Made by a program: the position numbers and the translations under genes. A stretch of 64,000 nucleotides of DNA from Nicotiana tabacum (lineage: Eukaryota > Streptophyta > Magnoliopsida > Solanales > Solanaceae). The stretch lies in the NCBI RefSeq assembly GCF_000715075.1, contig NC_134096.1, positions 119,472,698 through 119,536,697 of the forward strand, read 5' to 3'. The notes under the pieces are model-generated. The model was not told where the DNA came from. It saw only the letters and a list, made by a program, of their open reading frames with translations, and searched no databases. Positions 45,867 through 57,576 of the stretch are shown piece by piece. The stretch's first letter is position 1, and each line of letters begins with the position of its first letter.

Positions 45867-48275
45867 CTAAGCTTCTGGGTCAGGGTCTTCCCCACCCTCG
45901 GACCCGCTTTTGCTACCATCATCGTTATCATCATCATCATCATCATCATCAGAAGCCAAGGCTTTAGCTTCCGCTTCAAGTTCTTTTGCCTTTCTTACCT
46001 CTTCGGTAAGATCGAAACATCGAGCATGAATCTCCTCGAGGGTCTTCCTCCGAGATCTACACTTAACAAGTTCGGCAACCCAATGAGCTCGAGCATCGGC
46101 AATCTTCGCCGCTTCCCGGGCCTTTACCTGAGCGGCCTCAGCATCAGCTTAATATACAGCAATAGACTTATCCGCCAAAACTTTTGACGACTCAACCTCC
46201 GCCTTAGCCTCGGCAAGTCGTATCTCAAGCTCATCGATTTTCTTAGCCTGCACCGACACCTTTTGCTTGACGTTTTGAAGCTGAACATCGGCTGATAATA
46301 ACTTTGTTAAGATGGTTTCTTTCTCCACTGCCAGGCAGTCAATAGTCTCCTTGCACAGGTTGCATTCGGCCCGGATTTGATCGACCTCCTCTCGAAGTAG
46401 CTCGATCTTCTCGATCTTTTGCTACAACTGAGACAACTGAGGGTTAACTTCCACAGTCGAGTCGAATCCATACTTTAACAGAACGAGGCTCACCTGCTGA
46501 TCGAGCTCGACCCTTTCTTCACGAACCTTAGCCAAATCTGCTTAAAGATCCTTTATAGCCTCCTCATTTTTGCTACAAAGAAGCCGAAGGTCATCTCTTT
46601 CACCTAGGACCTTCCGGAGTTCGGCCTCACACTGGCTAAGATCAACTCGAAACCTACCGATGGCCTGCATAATTAGAAACTGTCATCAACACCAATAAAG
46701 CAAAAAAGGATCACCGATATCGGAACCGTCAAGTATGGAAAAGGACAAAGAAGCCAAGTATGGAAGAATCATTACCCGAGTAATAAAACGCTGAGCTTCC
46801 TCTAACAAAAGAGAAGCATCACCGATATCGGAACTGTCATCAACACCAGTAAAACAATCCTTAAAAGGATCCGCTGCACCTGAGCCAGCACCAATATCGG
46901 GAGTCTTCAGCTCTCGAGCCTCCTTCAATGCCTCCTCAAAAAAAGACGGAAGGGAAGGTGAATGACCCATTTCCATTGCCCCGAGCAAATCACTCGGAGT
47001 ACTCCGATCGAGACTTAGATCTTCGGAACCAACCCCGATGGGCACGGCCGCCATCGGCTCAGCAGCTCTAGCAACCTCGACTGTCTCCGTAGGTCGGACT
47101 ACCAAAGCCGAGGAGCTATCTTCTTCTTCTTCTTCTTCTTCTTCTTCCTCCCTCAGTCGATGGACCGAGTCGATCGAAAGGGTAATGATTTTTCTCCTCA
47201 CCTTTCGAGTTTTGGGCTTAGGGTCCTCCGGTCGAGAGGAAGCCCTTCATTTCTTTTCTTTTCCCTGTTCCAGGACCGGGGGCTTGTTTCCTTCATCACC
47301 GCTCGAAGGCCGCAAAACGGCATCCCTAGTTACACCTATATACAAGGGAAAAATCGATAACGAAATGAACGCAGAATATACCTCGAGGGAAACAGGAACC
47401 AAACCTCACCATGATTCTTGGCCTCCCATCTACCTTTAGCCAGATCACGCCAAGCGCGTTCGGCATAGGATGAAGTCGAGGCTAACTTTCGAACCCAATC
47501 CTCGAGATCAGGCACAGCTTGTGGCATTCAAGGTGCAGCTGGACATCAGAAAATAATATTAACAAATACGAAAAAAGACACGAAAAGCAAACATGGATCA
47601 CTTACGGTCGAAGTTCCATTTTTCAGGAAACGACATCTTTTCCTCCGGGATAAGATCACGAGTCCTCACTCGAATATATCGACCCATCCAGCCTCGATCC
47701 TTATCTTCATCGATGCTCGACATCAAAGCCTTCGATGCCCGACGATATAGCCTAATAAGTCCACGATAAATCTGAGGCCGATACAGTCGTATAAGGTGGT
47801 TCAGAGAAAAATCCAACCCTCCGGCTTTGATAGAGAAGAAACACAATAAGATGACTATACGCCATAAGGAAGGATGAATTTGGCCGAGGGTGACCTGATA
47901 TCTCCTGCAGAAATCAAAAATCACGGGATCGACAGCTCCCAACGTAAAGGGATAGGTGTAAACACTTAAAAATCCCTCCACATAGGTAGTGACGCTCTCA
48001 TCGGAGGAGGGGATTTGTAACACAACCTCAAAACCCCAACCGCAATCTTTTCTGACGGCCTCGAGGTGAACCTCCGCTATAGAGCACGTATACATCGATA
48101 CGTGCTCACACCGACCCGGAACGGACGGAGGGTTCTCCACCTTAAAATCAGTTTTTAAAATACACGGGCCGGGAATATAATCTTGAACGGACGGCTCGGT
48201 CGGCACCTTATCGTCACACGGCTGTGAGGAAGAAGCTTTCTCCTTGTGAGGTACGATTTTTGAAGTTTTCTCCAT
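45867..48275 (-). pseudogene. TatP antisense gene (aORF), four exons
   Basis: Minus strand, opposite to gag-pol. Exons 48275-47606, 47538-47410, 47335-46776 and 46664-45867, all GT-AG, phases 1, 1, 0, at the same places as in TatD. Exon 1 is fully open: MEKTSKIVPHKEKASSSQ, VPGRCEHVSMYTCSIAEVHLEAVRKDCGWGFEVV, GFLSVYTYPFTLGAVDPVIFDFCRRYQVTLGQIHPSLWRIVILL, LNHLIRLYRPQIYRG, SSIDEDKDRGWMGRYIRVRTRDLIP. Exon 2 reads PQAVPDLEDWVRKLASTSSYAERAWRDLAKGRWEAKNHG with TGA for an expected Trp. Exon 3 has about ten Glu codons. Exon 4 is coiled-coil-like with stops (for example TAA at about 46150 and TAG in the Gln-rich part) and ends in an Asp run, GSKSGSEGGEDPDPEA. I cannot assign a function; it is not related to gag, pol or env as far as I can see. 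Confidence 0.75.
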
Positions 48276-48431
48276 TAATATGAGAAGAAAAAGTCGCAAA
48301 GAAAGGTGAAAGATGGGACAGCACCGAAACTCTGGTATAAGCGGCACTAAAGCAACGAAATAAGAGAAACTAATCAAAGGGAATTTGGGAAAAGAGGAAG
48401 CACAAAAGTGGAAAACATTATATGGGAAAAC

Positions 48432-48439
48432 TATTTATA
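48432..48439 (-). promoter_or_regulatory. TATA box of TatP antisense gene
   Basis: Minus-strand TATAAATA, 156 bp upstream of the antisense ATG at 48275, matching the position of the same octamer in TatD units a and b. It lies just inside the polypurine tract and outside the LTR. Confidence 0.6.
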
Positions 48440-48618
48440 AGGCATGGCGATTCGTTTCTAGCGGTGGCCGACCATCGACTGACACACATTAAATGCCTCG
48501 ATAAAACCAAATTGATGGGACAGCTATCACGCACGTCATAGTCAAAGCCGATAGAAACATCATCATCGATGCGGTCGAACCTTAGGAAAATCATATCATT
48601 TCTCGTCATCTCCTTTCC

Positions 48619-48632
48619 AAGAAAAGAGGGGG
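48619..48632 (+). other. TatP polypurine tract
   Basis: AAGAAAAGAGGGGG followed by CTATC and then the 3' LTR (TGTATACGG). It is the expected plus-strand primer for reverse transcription and fixes the element's orientation. Confidence 0.85.
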
Positions 48633-48637
48633 CTATC

Positions 48638-49231
48638 TGTATACGGTTAAAACCGATCCTCGGTCATGAAGATCGATCGAGGATGGCATTTCAATCAAGG
48701 GGTATCTTCACGGAGACCCCGAACGAATTCCGAGATGGGGGTATCGAGCTCGGGACGTACGAATCGACCGAGGTAACATCGACCGATACAGGTCCCGAAC
48801 ATCGATGCCCGAAAGTGATCACCTAGCTCGAAACCAAGGCCGAGGTTCCGAACCGATACCGAGCTCGAGTCGGTATCGAGTTCGCAGACAAAAAGCTGTT
48901 ACAACCGCACCAAAGGAGAGAATCTCTACGGGAATTAAGGAGGAGACACACCATCATGGGTCCTCCACTAGTAGTAGTATTCCATCATGTTGCTATAGAT
49001 AAAGTAGTGATCCTCGGCTATAAAAGGCAAGATAGATTGTAATAGAAGGCACCTTCGCTGGGATTAAGAATTCATTGTGTTTATCTTTCTAAAGCTCACT
49101 AAATATCTTTGTTCATCAACATTCCTTTTTTTGCACCATAAATACGTACATTGTTATTTTCAGATCAAAGGAATCTACTTGCCCTTAGAACCATACATAA
49201 ATTCAACGTTATCCGATTTTTCGGGTAAACA
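48638..49231 (+). repeat. TatP 3' LTR
   Basis: 594 bp, same ends as the 5' LTR. Differences cluster near the 3' part (around 49108-49165), with single substitutions elsewhere. Confidence 0.92.
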
Positions 49232-49236
49232 ATCTT

Positions 49237-50589
49237 CTTTCTTCAAAGTCGTGTCAGGTAAAATTATTGAACTACAAATAATCGTATCATGTCAAATTAA
49301 GAGGTACTGTACATTTTTTATGGAAGTATAGACTTTAGAGACAATTTTACTCGCACCTAATGTTACATAAAACAATATTATTCAATCATAGTGAGTGCAA
49401 ATTATAGTAAGAACGTATATTACTTAACTATTTTAAGTGATATATGTATATACTATAGGAAAGACATGCGTTTCATTCCCTGATTTGTGTAAATTGACAT
49501 TGGGTGCGAATAATTTTCTTTTGTTGAGACCTTTGTGGCCTACAGATAAAAACAATGCCAACAAATGTTAGCGCAAATGAAGAAAACTAGGAGCCCCGTG
49601 ACAAAATGTACAAGAAAACAAGATAAATGAACCCCCTCCGGCGCGCCCTTAGAAACAAAATAATACATCTACATTTGAGTTCTAGAACTTTGTTGTAACT
49701 TGTGCAAAACTTATGCTCGTATCCTTTCGTAACGAACGGGTTTTCCTTCAACAAAGCAAAAAGAAAAAGGAAAGAAAAGTATGGTTCTTTTCAACGGCAT
49801 ATTTAATGTTGGATCCACTGCATGTGAGTTTCCTTTGTTACCATTTACTATTTCTCAATCTACTAGAATTGCACCGACAGTGTAGATGTGAAATTTAAGT
49901 TGCTTTGTCCACAACAAGAAAAAGGAAGAACAGAGGAAATAGAAAGAGGCTGAGTAAGTTCGGCTGCTTGGTTATGACACTCTGCTATGACTAATTTCAC
50001 TGAACTCATCTTACTTCAACCAAATTGATTTTTAAATGAATTTATTTTTTAGTTAATTATGCACTTAATCTGCTTTAATCTTCTTAAAACTTGGCATAAC
50101 CTGTGCATTAGAAGGGTTGTATAGTCAGATGCTTACCCTTAAAATGAGTAACAATTATATTTGTACGCGGTTTAAAAAATACGTGATTTAATTTAACACA
50201 AATGATCTATGAACAGAAAATAATTAAAGTAAAGAGAAGTGAAACGGTCAAACCAAGCGTGATGGACAATTAAGCCTGACTTTTGGATGAATACTAAAAA
50301 TTGACCTCGGTCAAGCCCTCGGGGCGGGCTCAGTTGAAACTAAATAAATAAGCAGTTGAAGAACAATATGAACAGTAGCTAGAGAAAAAAATGAACTTTA
50401 ATTGCTTTGATACACGTGGCAACATTGGTTTTAAAATAAAAAGGTTCTTCCCTTTATATAGTAGGGGAGTTTCAATCCTAGTACAAGTCTAAATAAGGTA
50501 AAAACTCTTCTTCTTCCAGTAAATGTTGATCTGCAGTTGATATCAGCGGGATTTCGCGCCGTAACATCCGGTTGAGGGCGGATATGACG
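49237..50589. other. intergenic region between TatP and TekM
   Basis: AT-rich. No gene recognised; frames at 49077-49331 and 49713-49898 lack motifs. About 50280-50589 looks like a fragment of another LTR (it has GCTTTGATACACGTGGC and a CCTTTATATAGTAGGGGAG block recalling the TatD LTR), cut off where TekM begins; low confidence. Confidence 0.4.
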
Positions 50590-53540
50590 TGTCACGACCC
50601 AAACTAACCCCTATCGTGATGGCGCCTATCGTGGAACTAGGCAAGCCGACTCATTTTCAAAACAAACCGATATTTTAATTTCAATGCTATTTAACGTAAA
50701 ACCTTCATAAAGGAGTTTCAATCAAAATAAAAATGAGGAAGGAAAAGCCCGACATCGGGTTGTCACTAGTCATGAGCATCTACTACAATCTGTCTAATAA
50801 TATCAAGGCTAACTCAGCCTGAAAAATATGCTAAATACGACTAGAGGAAGATAAGAGGGAGAAGAGCAGGGTTGCGATCGCCAGGCAGCTACCTTACTAT
50901 CCCCGGGAAAATCTGCAATCAGAACAATCAACAACCGCTACCGTGTCCAGCTACACCTGGATCTGCACACAAGGTGCAAGGAGTAATGTGAGTATGCCAA
51001 CTCAGTAAGTAACAACAATAAATAAAGACTGAGCAGTAGTGACGAGCAATAAAGCATATAACGTTCATATCAGGAAATCTCAGTAAAATACTACATGCTT
51101 TAAAAATCAGAATTTGAATCAAAACATCTCGTTTAAATCCAGTTCCAGTAAAAATTATTTAAAGATATTTTTAACAGTTTTCAAACAGAGGACAAATGCA
51201 AATGTGAGAAAAAAATGATGAAATCATAAACAGCCCCTCGGGCAAAAAATCACTCATATACAGCCCCTCGGGCAAACCTCACAGTCACTCGTGCCACTCG
51301 GGCATACCTCACAATCACTCTTTGCCACTCGGGCATACCTCACAATCACTCATGCTTCCCAGTCACTCAGCACTCGGCACTCGGCACTTGACACTCGCAC
51401 ACAGTAGGTACCTGCGCTCACTGGGGGTGTGTAAAGACTCCGGAGGGGCTCCTTCAGCCCAAGTGCTATATCAAGCCAAATCATGGCATAAATCACTCAG
51501 GCCCTCGGCCGATATCAAACATGCTGCGGCGTGCAGCCCGATCCCATAAATATCCTCACAAATCAGGCCCTCGGCCTCACTCAGTCATAAACCTCTCAAG
51601 CCACTCGGGCATTTCAGTATTAACAGGGCATTCGGCCTAAAACAACATTTATATGCATCAAAATAAAGTCATAAAATTGAGTTATGCAGTAAACAAGTAT
51701 AACCATGACTGAGTATAGATTTTCAATCGAAAACAATGAGAGGATAGTAAGAAAAGGCCCCTAAGGGTCAAAACAACACTCGCACAAGGCCCAAACATGG
51801 CATTCAACCCAATTTACAGAAACTCTTTCTAAAACATATAAGTATCATATAGATTCAACAAAATATGCAACTTTACAGTTGCTACGGGACGGACCAAGTC
51901 ACAAATCCCCAACAGTGCACACCCACACGCCCGTCACCTAGCATGTGCGCCACCTCAAAATAGTAGAATGATACGAAATCCGGGGTTTCATACCCTCAGG
52001 ACTAGATTTACAATCGTTACTTATCTCGAACAGGTCAAATCTCTACCCCACAGTGCTCTTGCCTTTGGACTCGGCCTCCAAATGCTCCGAATCTATTCAC
52101 AATCAGTACAATACCATCAATACGCGCTAATGGAATGAATTCCACAAGAAAAGCTACAAAATTAGACCAAAACCCAAAATTGGCTCAAACCCGAGCCCCA
52201 GGCCCACGTCTCGAAATCCGACAAAATTTACAAAACTAGAAAGCTCATTCACTCACGAATCTAACCATACCAAATTCATCAAAATTCGACATTGTTTGGT
52301 CCTTCAAATCCTTAAATTACTCTCCAAATATTCCAAGCCCTAACCCCTCATTTTCACTAATTACATGATTAAACAACGGGAAAATCACTATATATACGAG
52401 TATTAGGACTCAAGTAACTTACCTCAATGAAAACCCCCTTGTTTCCCTCTTCAAATCTCTCCCCAAAGCTCCAAAATCGAATAGAAATGGTGAAGAATGC
52501 ACCAAAATTCGCGAAGTGTGCAATATGTACCTTCTGCCCAGGCTTCTCGCACCTGCGGCCATTTACTCGCACCCGCATGACCGCACCTGCGGTCCAAGGA
52601 GCCGCACCTGCGCAACTCACTTATCTACCCATTCTCTGCATCTGCGGCAAACTCGTCGCACCTGTGCACCTGCGCGTGGTGCGCCGCATCTGCGAAGCCT
52701 GCCCAACATCCCCCCTTTCCGCATCTGCGCCCCAGGTTTCGCACCTGCGGGCTCGTAGATTCGACCTCCAACTCGCACCTGCGCATCCTGCCTAGCCCAG
52801 CATTGCCCGCACCTGTGAATTCCCCACACGCACCAGCGGCCTCGCACCTGCGACTCTTTCTTCCGCAGGTGCGAAAATAGCAGTAGCAGCAGCTTCAGCT
52901 GCATTTTCCAACTTCGACAAATCCGTTAACCACCCGGAATCACCCTGAGGCCCTCGGGCCCTCAACCAAAAATACCAACAAGTCATATATCAATATACCA
53001 ACTTAGTCGAACCTTCGAATCACCTAAAACAACATCAAATCATCAAATTACCCTCGGATTCAAGCCTAAGAACTTCTAAATTTCCAAATTCGGCAATCGA
53101 TGCCGAAACCAACCAAACCACGTTTGAATGACCTCAAATTTTGCACACACATCACAAAATGACACTACAAACCTACTCCAACTTCCGGAATTCCATTCCG
53201 ACCCCGATATCAATTTTTTCCACTGCCGACCGAAATCGTCAAATTTCCAATTTCGCCAATTCAAGCCTAATTCTACCACGGACCTCCAAATAACATTCTG
53301 GATGCACTCCTAAGTCCAAAATCACTTAACGGAGCTAACAGAACCATCAAAATTTAAATCCGAGATCGTTTATACATAGGTCAACATCAGATTGACTTTT
53401 CCAACTTAAGTTTCTACTTAAACCACTCCGGGCCCGAACCAACTAACCCGGTATATCATAATATAGCTTAAGAGCATAAAGGAAACAGAAATGGGGGAAA
53501 CTGGACTATAACTCCCGAAACGATCGGCCGGGTCGTTACA
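50590..53540 (-). repeat. TekM 3' LTR (long-LTR Tekay/Del-like element)
   Basis: 2951 bp, TGTCACGACCC to GGTCGTTACA on the plus strand, so on the minus strand it starts TGTAACGACCCGGCCG and ends GGGTCGTGACA. It aligns along most of its length with 57577-60509 in reverse orientation, at about 90 percent in the terminal 220 bp compared by eye. The polypurine tract on its right side shows it is the 3' LTR of a minus-strand element. It contains a CpG-rich word array at 52530-52870. Confidence 0.9.
52530..52870 (-). repeat. CGCACCTGCGG word array in TekM LTR
   Basis: About 15 copies of CGCACCTGCG(G) and close variants (CGCATCTGCG, CGCACCCGCA, CGCACCTGTG) in 340 bp, spaced 8-40 bp apart, nearly all in the same sense; read from the LTR start it occupies about positions 670-1010. 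Open frames over it on both strands are by-products. Confidence 0.8.
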
Positions 53541-53553
53541 TCCTCCCCCACTT
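53541..53553 (-). other. TekM polypurine tract
   Basis: Minus-strand AAGTGGGGGAGGA directly before TGTAACGACCC, the usual polypurine tract and LTR junction of this kind of Ty3/gypsy element. Orients the element to the minus strand. Confidence 0.85.
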
Positions 53554-56500
53554 AAACATACGTTCGTCCTCGAACGTGCCGAGAGTTGTTCCAAAAGCCA
53601 AGAAATGGCTGTGTAACTTTCCCATGCACATACCCGGGGGTGATCCCACGTCACCCTATCCCATACAAGTCCGATAGCACAGCATAACTGAAATTCCTCA
53701 ATTCAACCTAGCCCACAAGCCTTCGAATCAAATTTCCGACATCCGAAATTTCTTATAAGATCAGAAGTTCGCATCTACATACCGTATAAGTCTGAACAAG
53801 CTATACCAAAAGCTGTAACCATAACTCAAATACTCAAATTCAAATACCGCATAGCTCGAATGCTCGAAGCAATGATTTCAAATCACATCATTGACTCAAA
53901 TCAACCCAGTGCTGGTAATAAACCTCATATCAGACAAAACCTCGTTCTAAAACCTTCGTACACTGCCGATGATGAAAGAAACATACCGAATTCATAACCA
54001 TTCTTTAGACCAACTGGTCATGGAGCTCCCGTTCCTTCTACAAGAACTATAGCCAATTCCAAAGCCGACTTCCGATATTATCCTCCCAATTATACCACAA
54101 TCAAATCTGATAGCATCCATTCTAGGCCCAATGACCTTGTCTCATCCAACACGACCACTCTAGTGACATGACACATCAATACAATCTAAAGCCACAACCC
54201 GTGTAATCCGTGCACCAGATAACAACATTCTAAATGTACCCAATCGTAACAATGACCCAAACAGGAGAACCGTTCCGCAAGCTCGATGAGTACCACCCCG
54301 ACGCAATTCTAAGAACCCATCACACACCGCAGAACCATAACACACGAATCTTACACAAGGGATTATATTTCCACATAACTCTACTGCAATACGCGACCCT
54401 ATCCAAATACTGGTCCATATGAAACACCTCAAGCCACCCTGCTAAAATCAATAACCATGCGCAATTCGATATCAAGTACCCAAAGTGCATTATAATAACC
54501 ACAGAGAAGGAAACGACACCATGCCACATAAAACCCAAAAGAACATAACCAATACGTCATCAACCAAGTAATATCCAATACTATTCTTGCTCAAATTCCG
54601 CTATAAGGCCACAATAGAACCGCACCATATGTGCATATAACCAACGAATCATAACTCCTCGTATCATAGAAGAGTAACTCACAGATCATTTCAGAACACA
54701 AATAAGCTTCACATCAACCGAATGGCACATCCTTCAACAATAGCAATATGGAGCCAATCAATCCGGCTCGGTGTAGAATACACATCCTAATTGGGCCTAC
54801 CAATGGCCCCCAAATCAACTATGGTCAGCCACCAATAGATAAACAACCTCCGAAAGTCCACAATGACGGAATCATAACACCTTCTATTATCTGGCTAGCT
54901 CCGGCCACAACTTCACAATCCACAACCATGAAACAATCTTCTCCTGAGAACTCCCAATCTCCAATTCCATAGAACATATGAATCACCATATTTTATTCCA
55001 CCTCCACCGCCCGAATGCCTAACACCTCTCTCATACACAATCATCCCACGAGAAATACTTTTAAAAAAAAATTCTTCCGTGCCACCTTGCAAAAATTTGA
55101 ATATCAATAGTCGATCAACCAGGAGAGTGACGCAATACCAGCGAAGTACCCATAAATCAGAACACACTGCCCCTTCTGAAATGTACACTCTCATCAAGCT
55201 ATACCAGATAGTAATATCATTTACCTAGTCATCAAAAACCGTTCATGCTACCTAAGAATTTATGTCCTTCCCTTCAAAACTGAATTGTGACCTTGTACAT
55301 GTAAATCCTATTCCCGCACAACACACCACATCTATTATGCCATCATGTGACAAGCATAAGAATTCCATTATCAACTCTGAGTCACTAGCAAATTACATAC
55401 CTTATTAGTCAAAAACCTCTTTCTTGCTTCTTTCTAGGAGAAAATCATAACACACAAAATGTACCGTACATCGGTAGAAAATATCCGGTTCAAACCATGG
55501 TAGAACCCATCATGAACACTTTGAGATCCATTTGCACATAACTAAGCTATCTGAACTGAATTCCTCTAACTCCTCCAAGCCACACAGGTTGCCAAATTCG
55601 AGAGCATTGCCACGAAACACCTGTAGATACTAGCCACATCATAAGTACCTAAAGAACCGATCATACCCATTACTGTGCTAACCCAACCTACTACCAAGCT
55701 GTCCTATTTCTCCAAGTTCTTTCTAAATTACCTTCAAATTGCTACTTTTTCCTTGTTAGAACACTATTATCCTCAACTAAAACTTACCCCACGAACTCTG
55801 GCATAGAATCACGCCGCCCTAAGGCTTATAAGCCGCTGAATTCCCTTTTTATGTATCCCAAAGGTTCCACAACCAAAAATGCTTACTCTGAAGAGACTTT
55901 ATGTGAACCTAAAACTGTTTCCTTTACCTTCTTGATACTAAAATGCATAATTCACAATGATATAAGCTGCCATGAGTCTCAACACCGTTCAATGCAACTC
56001 CCAGTTTTCTAGCCATATTTATAAATCTTGAATCCATTGGAACCATCCTCGAGAGTCATCCACTCTACTCAAGTCTCGAATTAACCGACCAAATGGACCA
56101 ACACGACCTGTGCCCCATTAGCACACCAACACCCAAGGGAATAAAGAGTAACCCACACTCCTACGCAATCGAGCAAATTCCTGCTCCATGTACACTACAT
56201 TCTCTCTGAATAACCACTCAATTATTTTATGGTCCTCCTATAACCATAAAGTGTAATACAACTTGTGTCCAAAAATTCCTTTACCCGAGTCATCCTCGAT
56301 CTCGACCTCTGCAAGTCATAACTGATTCACCGGTATACCCCGAACCGAAACTAATACGACCTATAACCGTGTAATCAACTCGTCGATAGCAGACTCTCCC
56401 ACTTAGCCTTAAGCTGCAATTATATAAAATTAGAACCCGTAAGGATTTATCCTTCTCAATTTCCAAGGTCTCGCACCGTTAACCTGCCAGACTTCTCGAA

Positions 56501-57576
56501 GTCTTTTATTAAGCCTTTCATGAACATTCTGAATCTCCAGCCAAAATCACACACGCGACCTCCTATTGGGTAGCAAGTAATATTCCTCACAAAAGCTTCA
56601 TCAACGTCACGCCACCGCTAGCTGCACACAGGAGATAACCCACATGTAGAATTCCTTACCGACATCTTCTAATGACACTGCATTGAGTGCAACGACCACT
56701 AAATCCGTAAATTCTCCTGAGTTCATGCTCGCCCACCATTTGTATAAGTCTGCACTTTCCCTATTGACATCAACTGTACGTCAATGATACCTTCCGAATT
56801 CAAGTCATATTGCGCCTGACACGATAATCAGATCTTCATGCCTCTATTCATTTCAAACACACTGCTTTCTGCCATATTCAATTTTCCTTTGTACGCTAAC
56901 CATCACTCCAAATAGAGTTTGCAGGCCGATTCACATACTAACACGATTCCAAACTATTCTACACTTTCTCAAGGTGCACAACTACCCTACTAGTGAATTC
57001 ATATGCTAATCTGTCACTCTTACTTTGGTTAAATCATCTCTTTTAAGAAACTTCTCAACCTCTATTTCTCCTACTTGACCTGCTAGTACTTCAACCACCG
57101 CGAAACACTTCCCGTCATGTCTTCCCTCATACTTTGCTACCCAACTGCTGCATCAAATCGAAATGTATCTCTGTCGCACCTAAACCAATAAAATATTACC
57201 AACTCTAAGTCTCTTCGAAGATCATCTTTCTCGAGCCATCAACATAAAAAATACCCATTCACAACCACAATTACTACACAATCACTTACTCTTCTTGAGT
57301 CCAAACTCATTGACAAGACATGAGAATTTAATTTGCCCCAAAATTTAACAACGTGAAAGATCCTTCAAAACATTCACACTCGAGACCGTACGTCACATCA
57401 AAACTTGGCCTTCCTTTACATTTCAAGGAAACGCTTCTCGTCACATTCAAATTGTCTTAACACATCCTGCAGTTACATCATAGGCATCACAAATCCATTC
57501 CACCGCTCATCGAGCCACGAATTCCACTCGTAGGGGCATTACCGAACATATGAGTCCAAATGTACAGGTTACAACT
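53554..57576 (-). other. TekM internal region, non-coding 4 kb
   Basis: Between the TekM polypurine tract and the first base of TekP. No frame exceeds about 95 codons, and none shows RT, integrase, RNase H or chromodomain motifs on either strand. The composition is even and not satellite-like. It is either a very long 3' untranslated region of an element whose pol lies beyond the TekP insertion, or the body of a non-coding LARD-like derivative, or an unrelated insertion. Confidence 0.5.

Larger units (their letters stand above)
38506..49231 (+). mobile_element. TatP: complete Tat-lineage Ty3/gypsy element
   Basis: 10.7 kb with two LTRs of 592 and 594 bp and a perfect 5 bp target duplication ATCTT (38501-38505 and 49232-49236). 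Order: 5' LTR, primer site, gag, protease, RT, two RNase H domains, integrase, minisatellite, antisense four-exon gene, polypurine tract, 3' LTR. The LTRs differ at roughly 20 positions by eye, about 3 percent, so it is older than the newest insertions but far better preserved than TatD. Its internal proteins are clearly related to TatD, whereas the LTRs share mainly their ends, so it is a sister subfamily. Confidence 0.92.

Noticed and set aside
51240..51600. Short tandem motif CACTCGGGCATACCTCACAA as a CRISPR-like array
   Set aside because: Units are adjacent and degenerate with no unique spacers; an equivalent stretch lies in the TekP LTR at about 59640-59870, so it is an LTR repeat in a plant genome.
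52369..52904. Four overlapping open frames of 80-122 codons in the TekM LTR
   Set aside because: All come from the CGCACCTGCGG array, which lacks stop codons in several frames.
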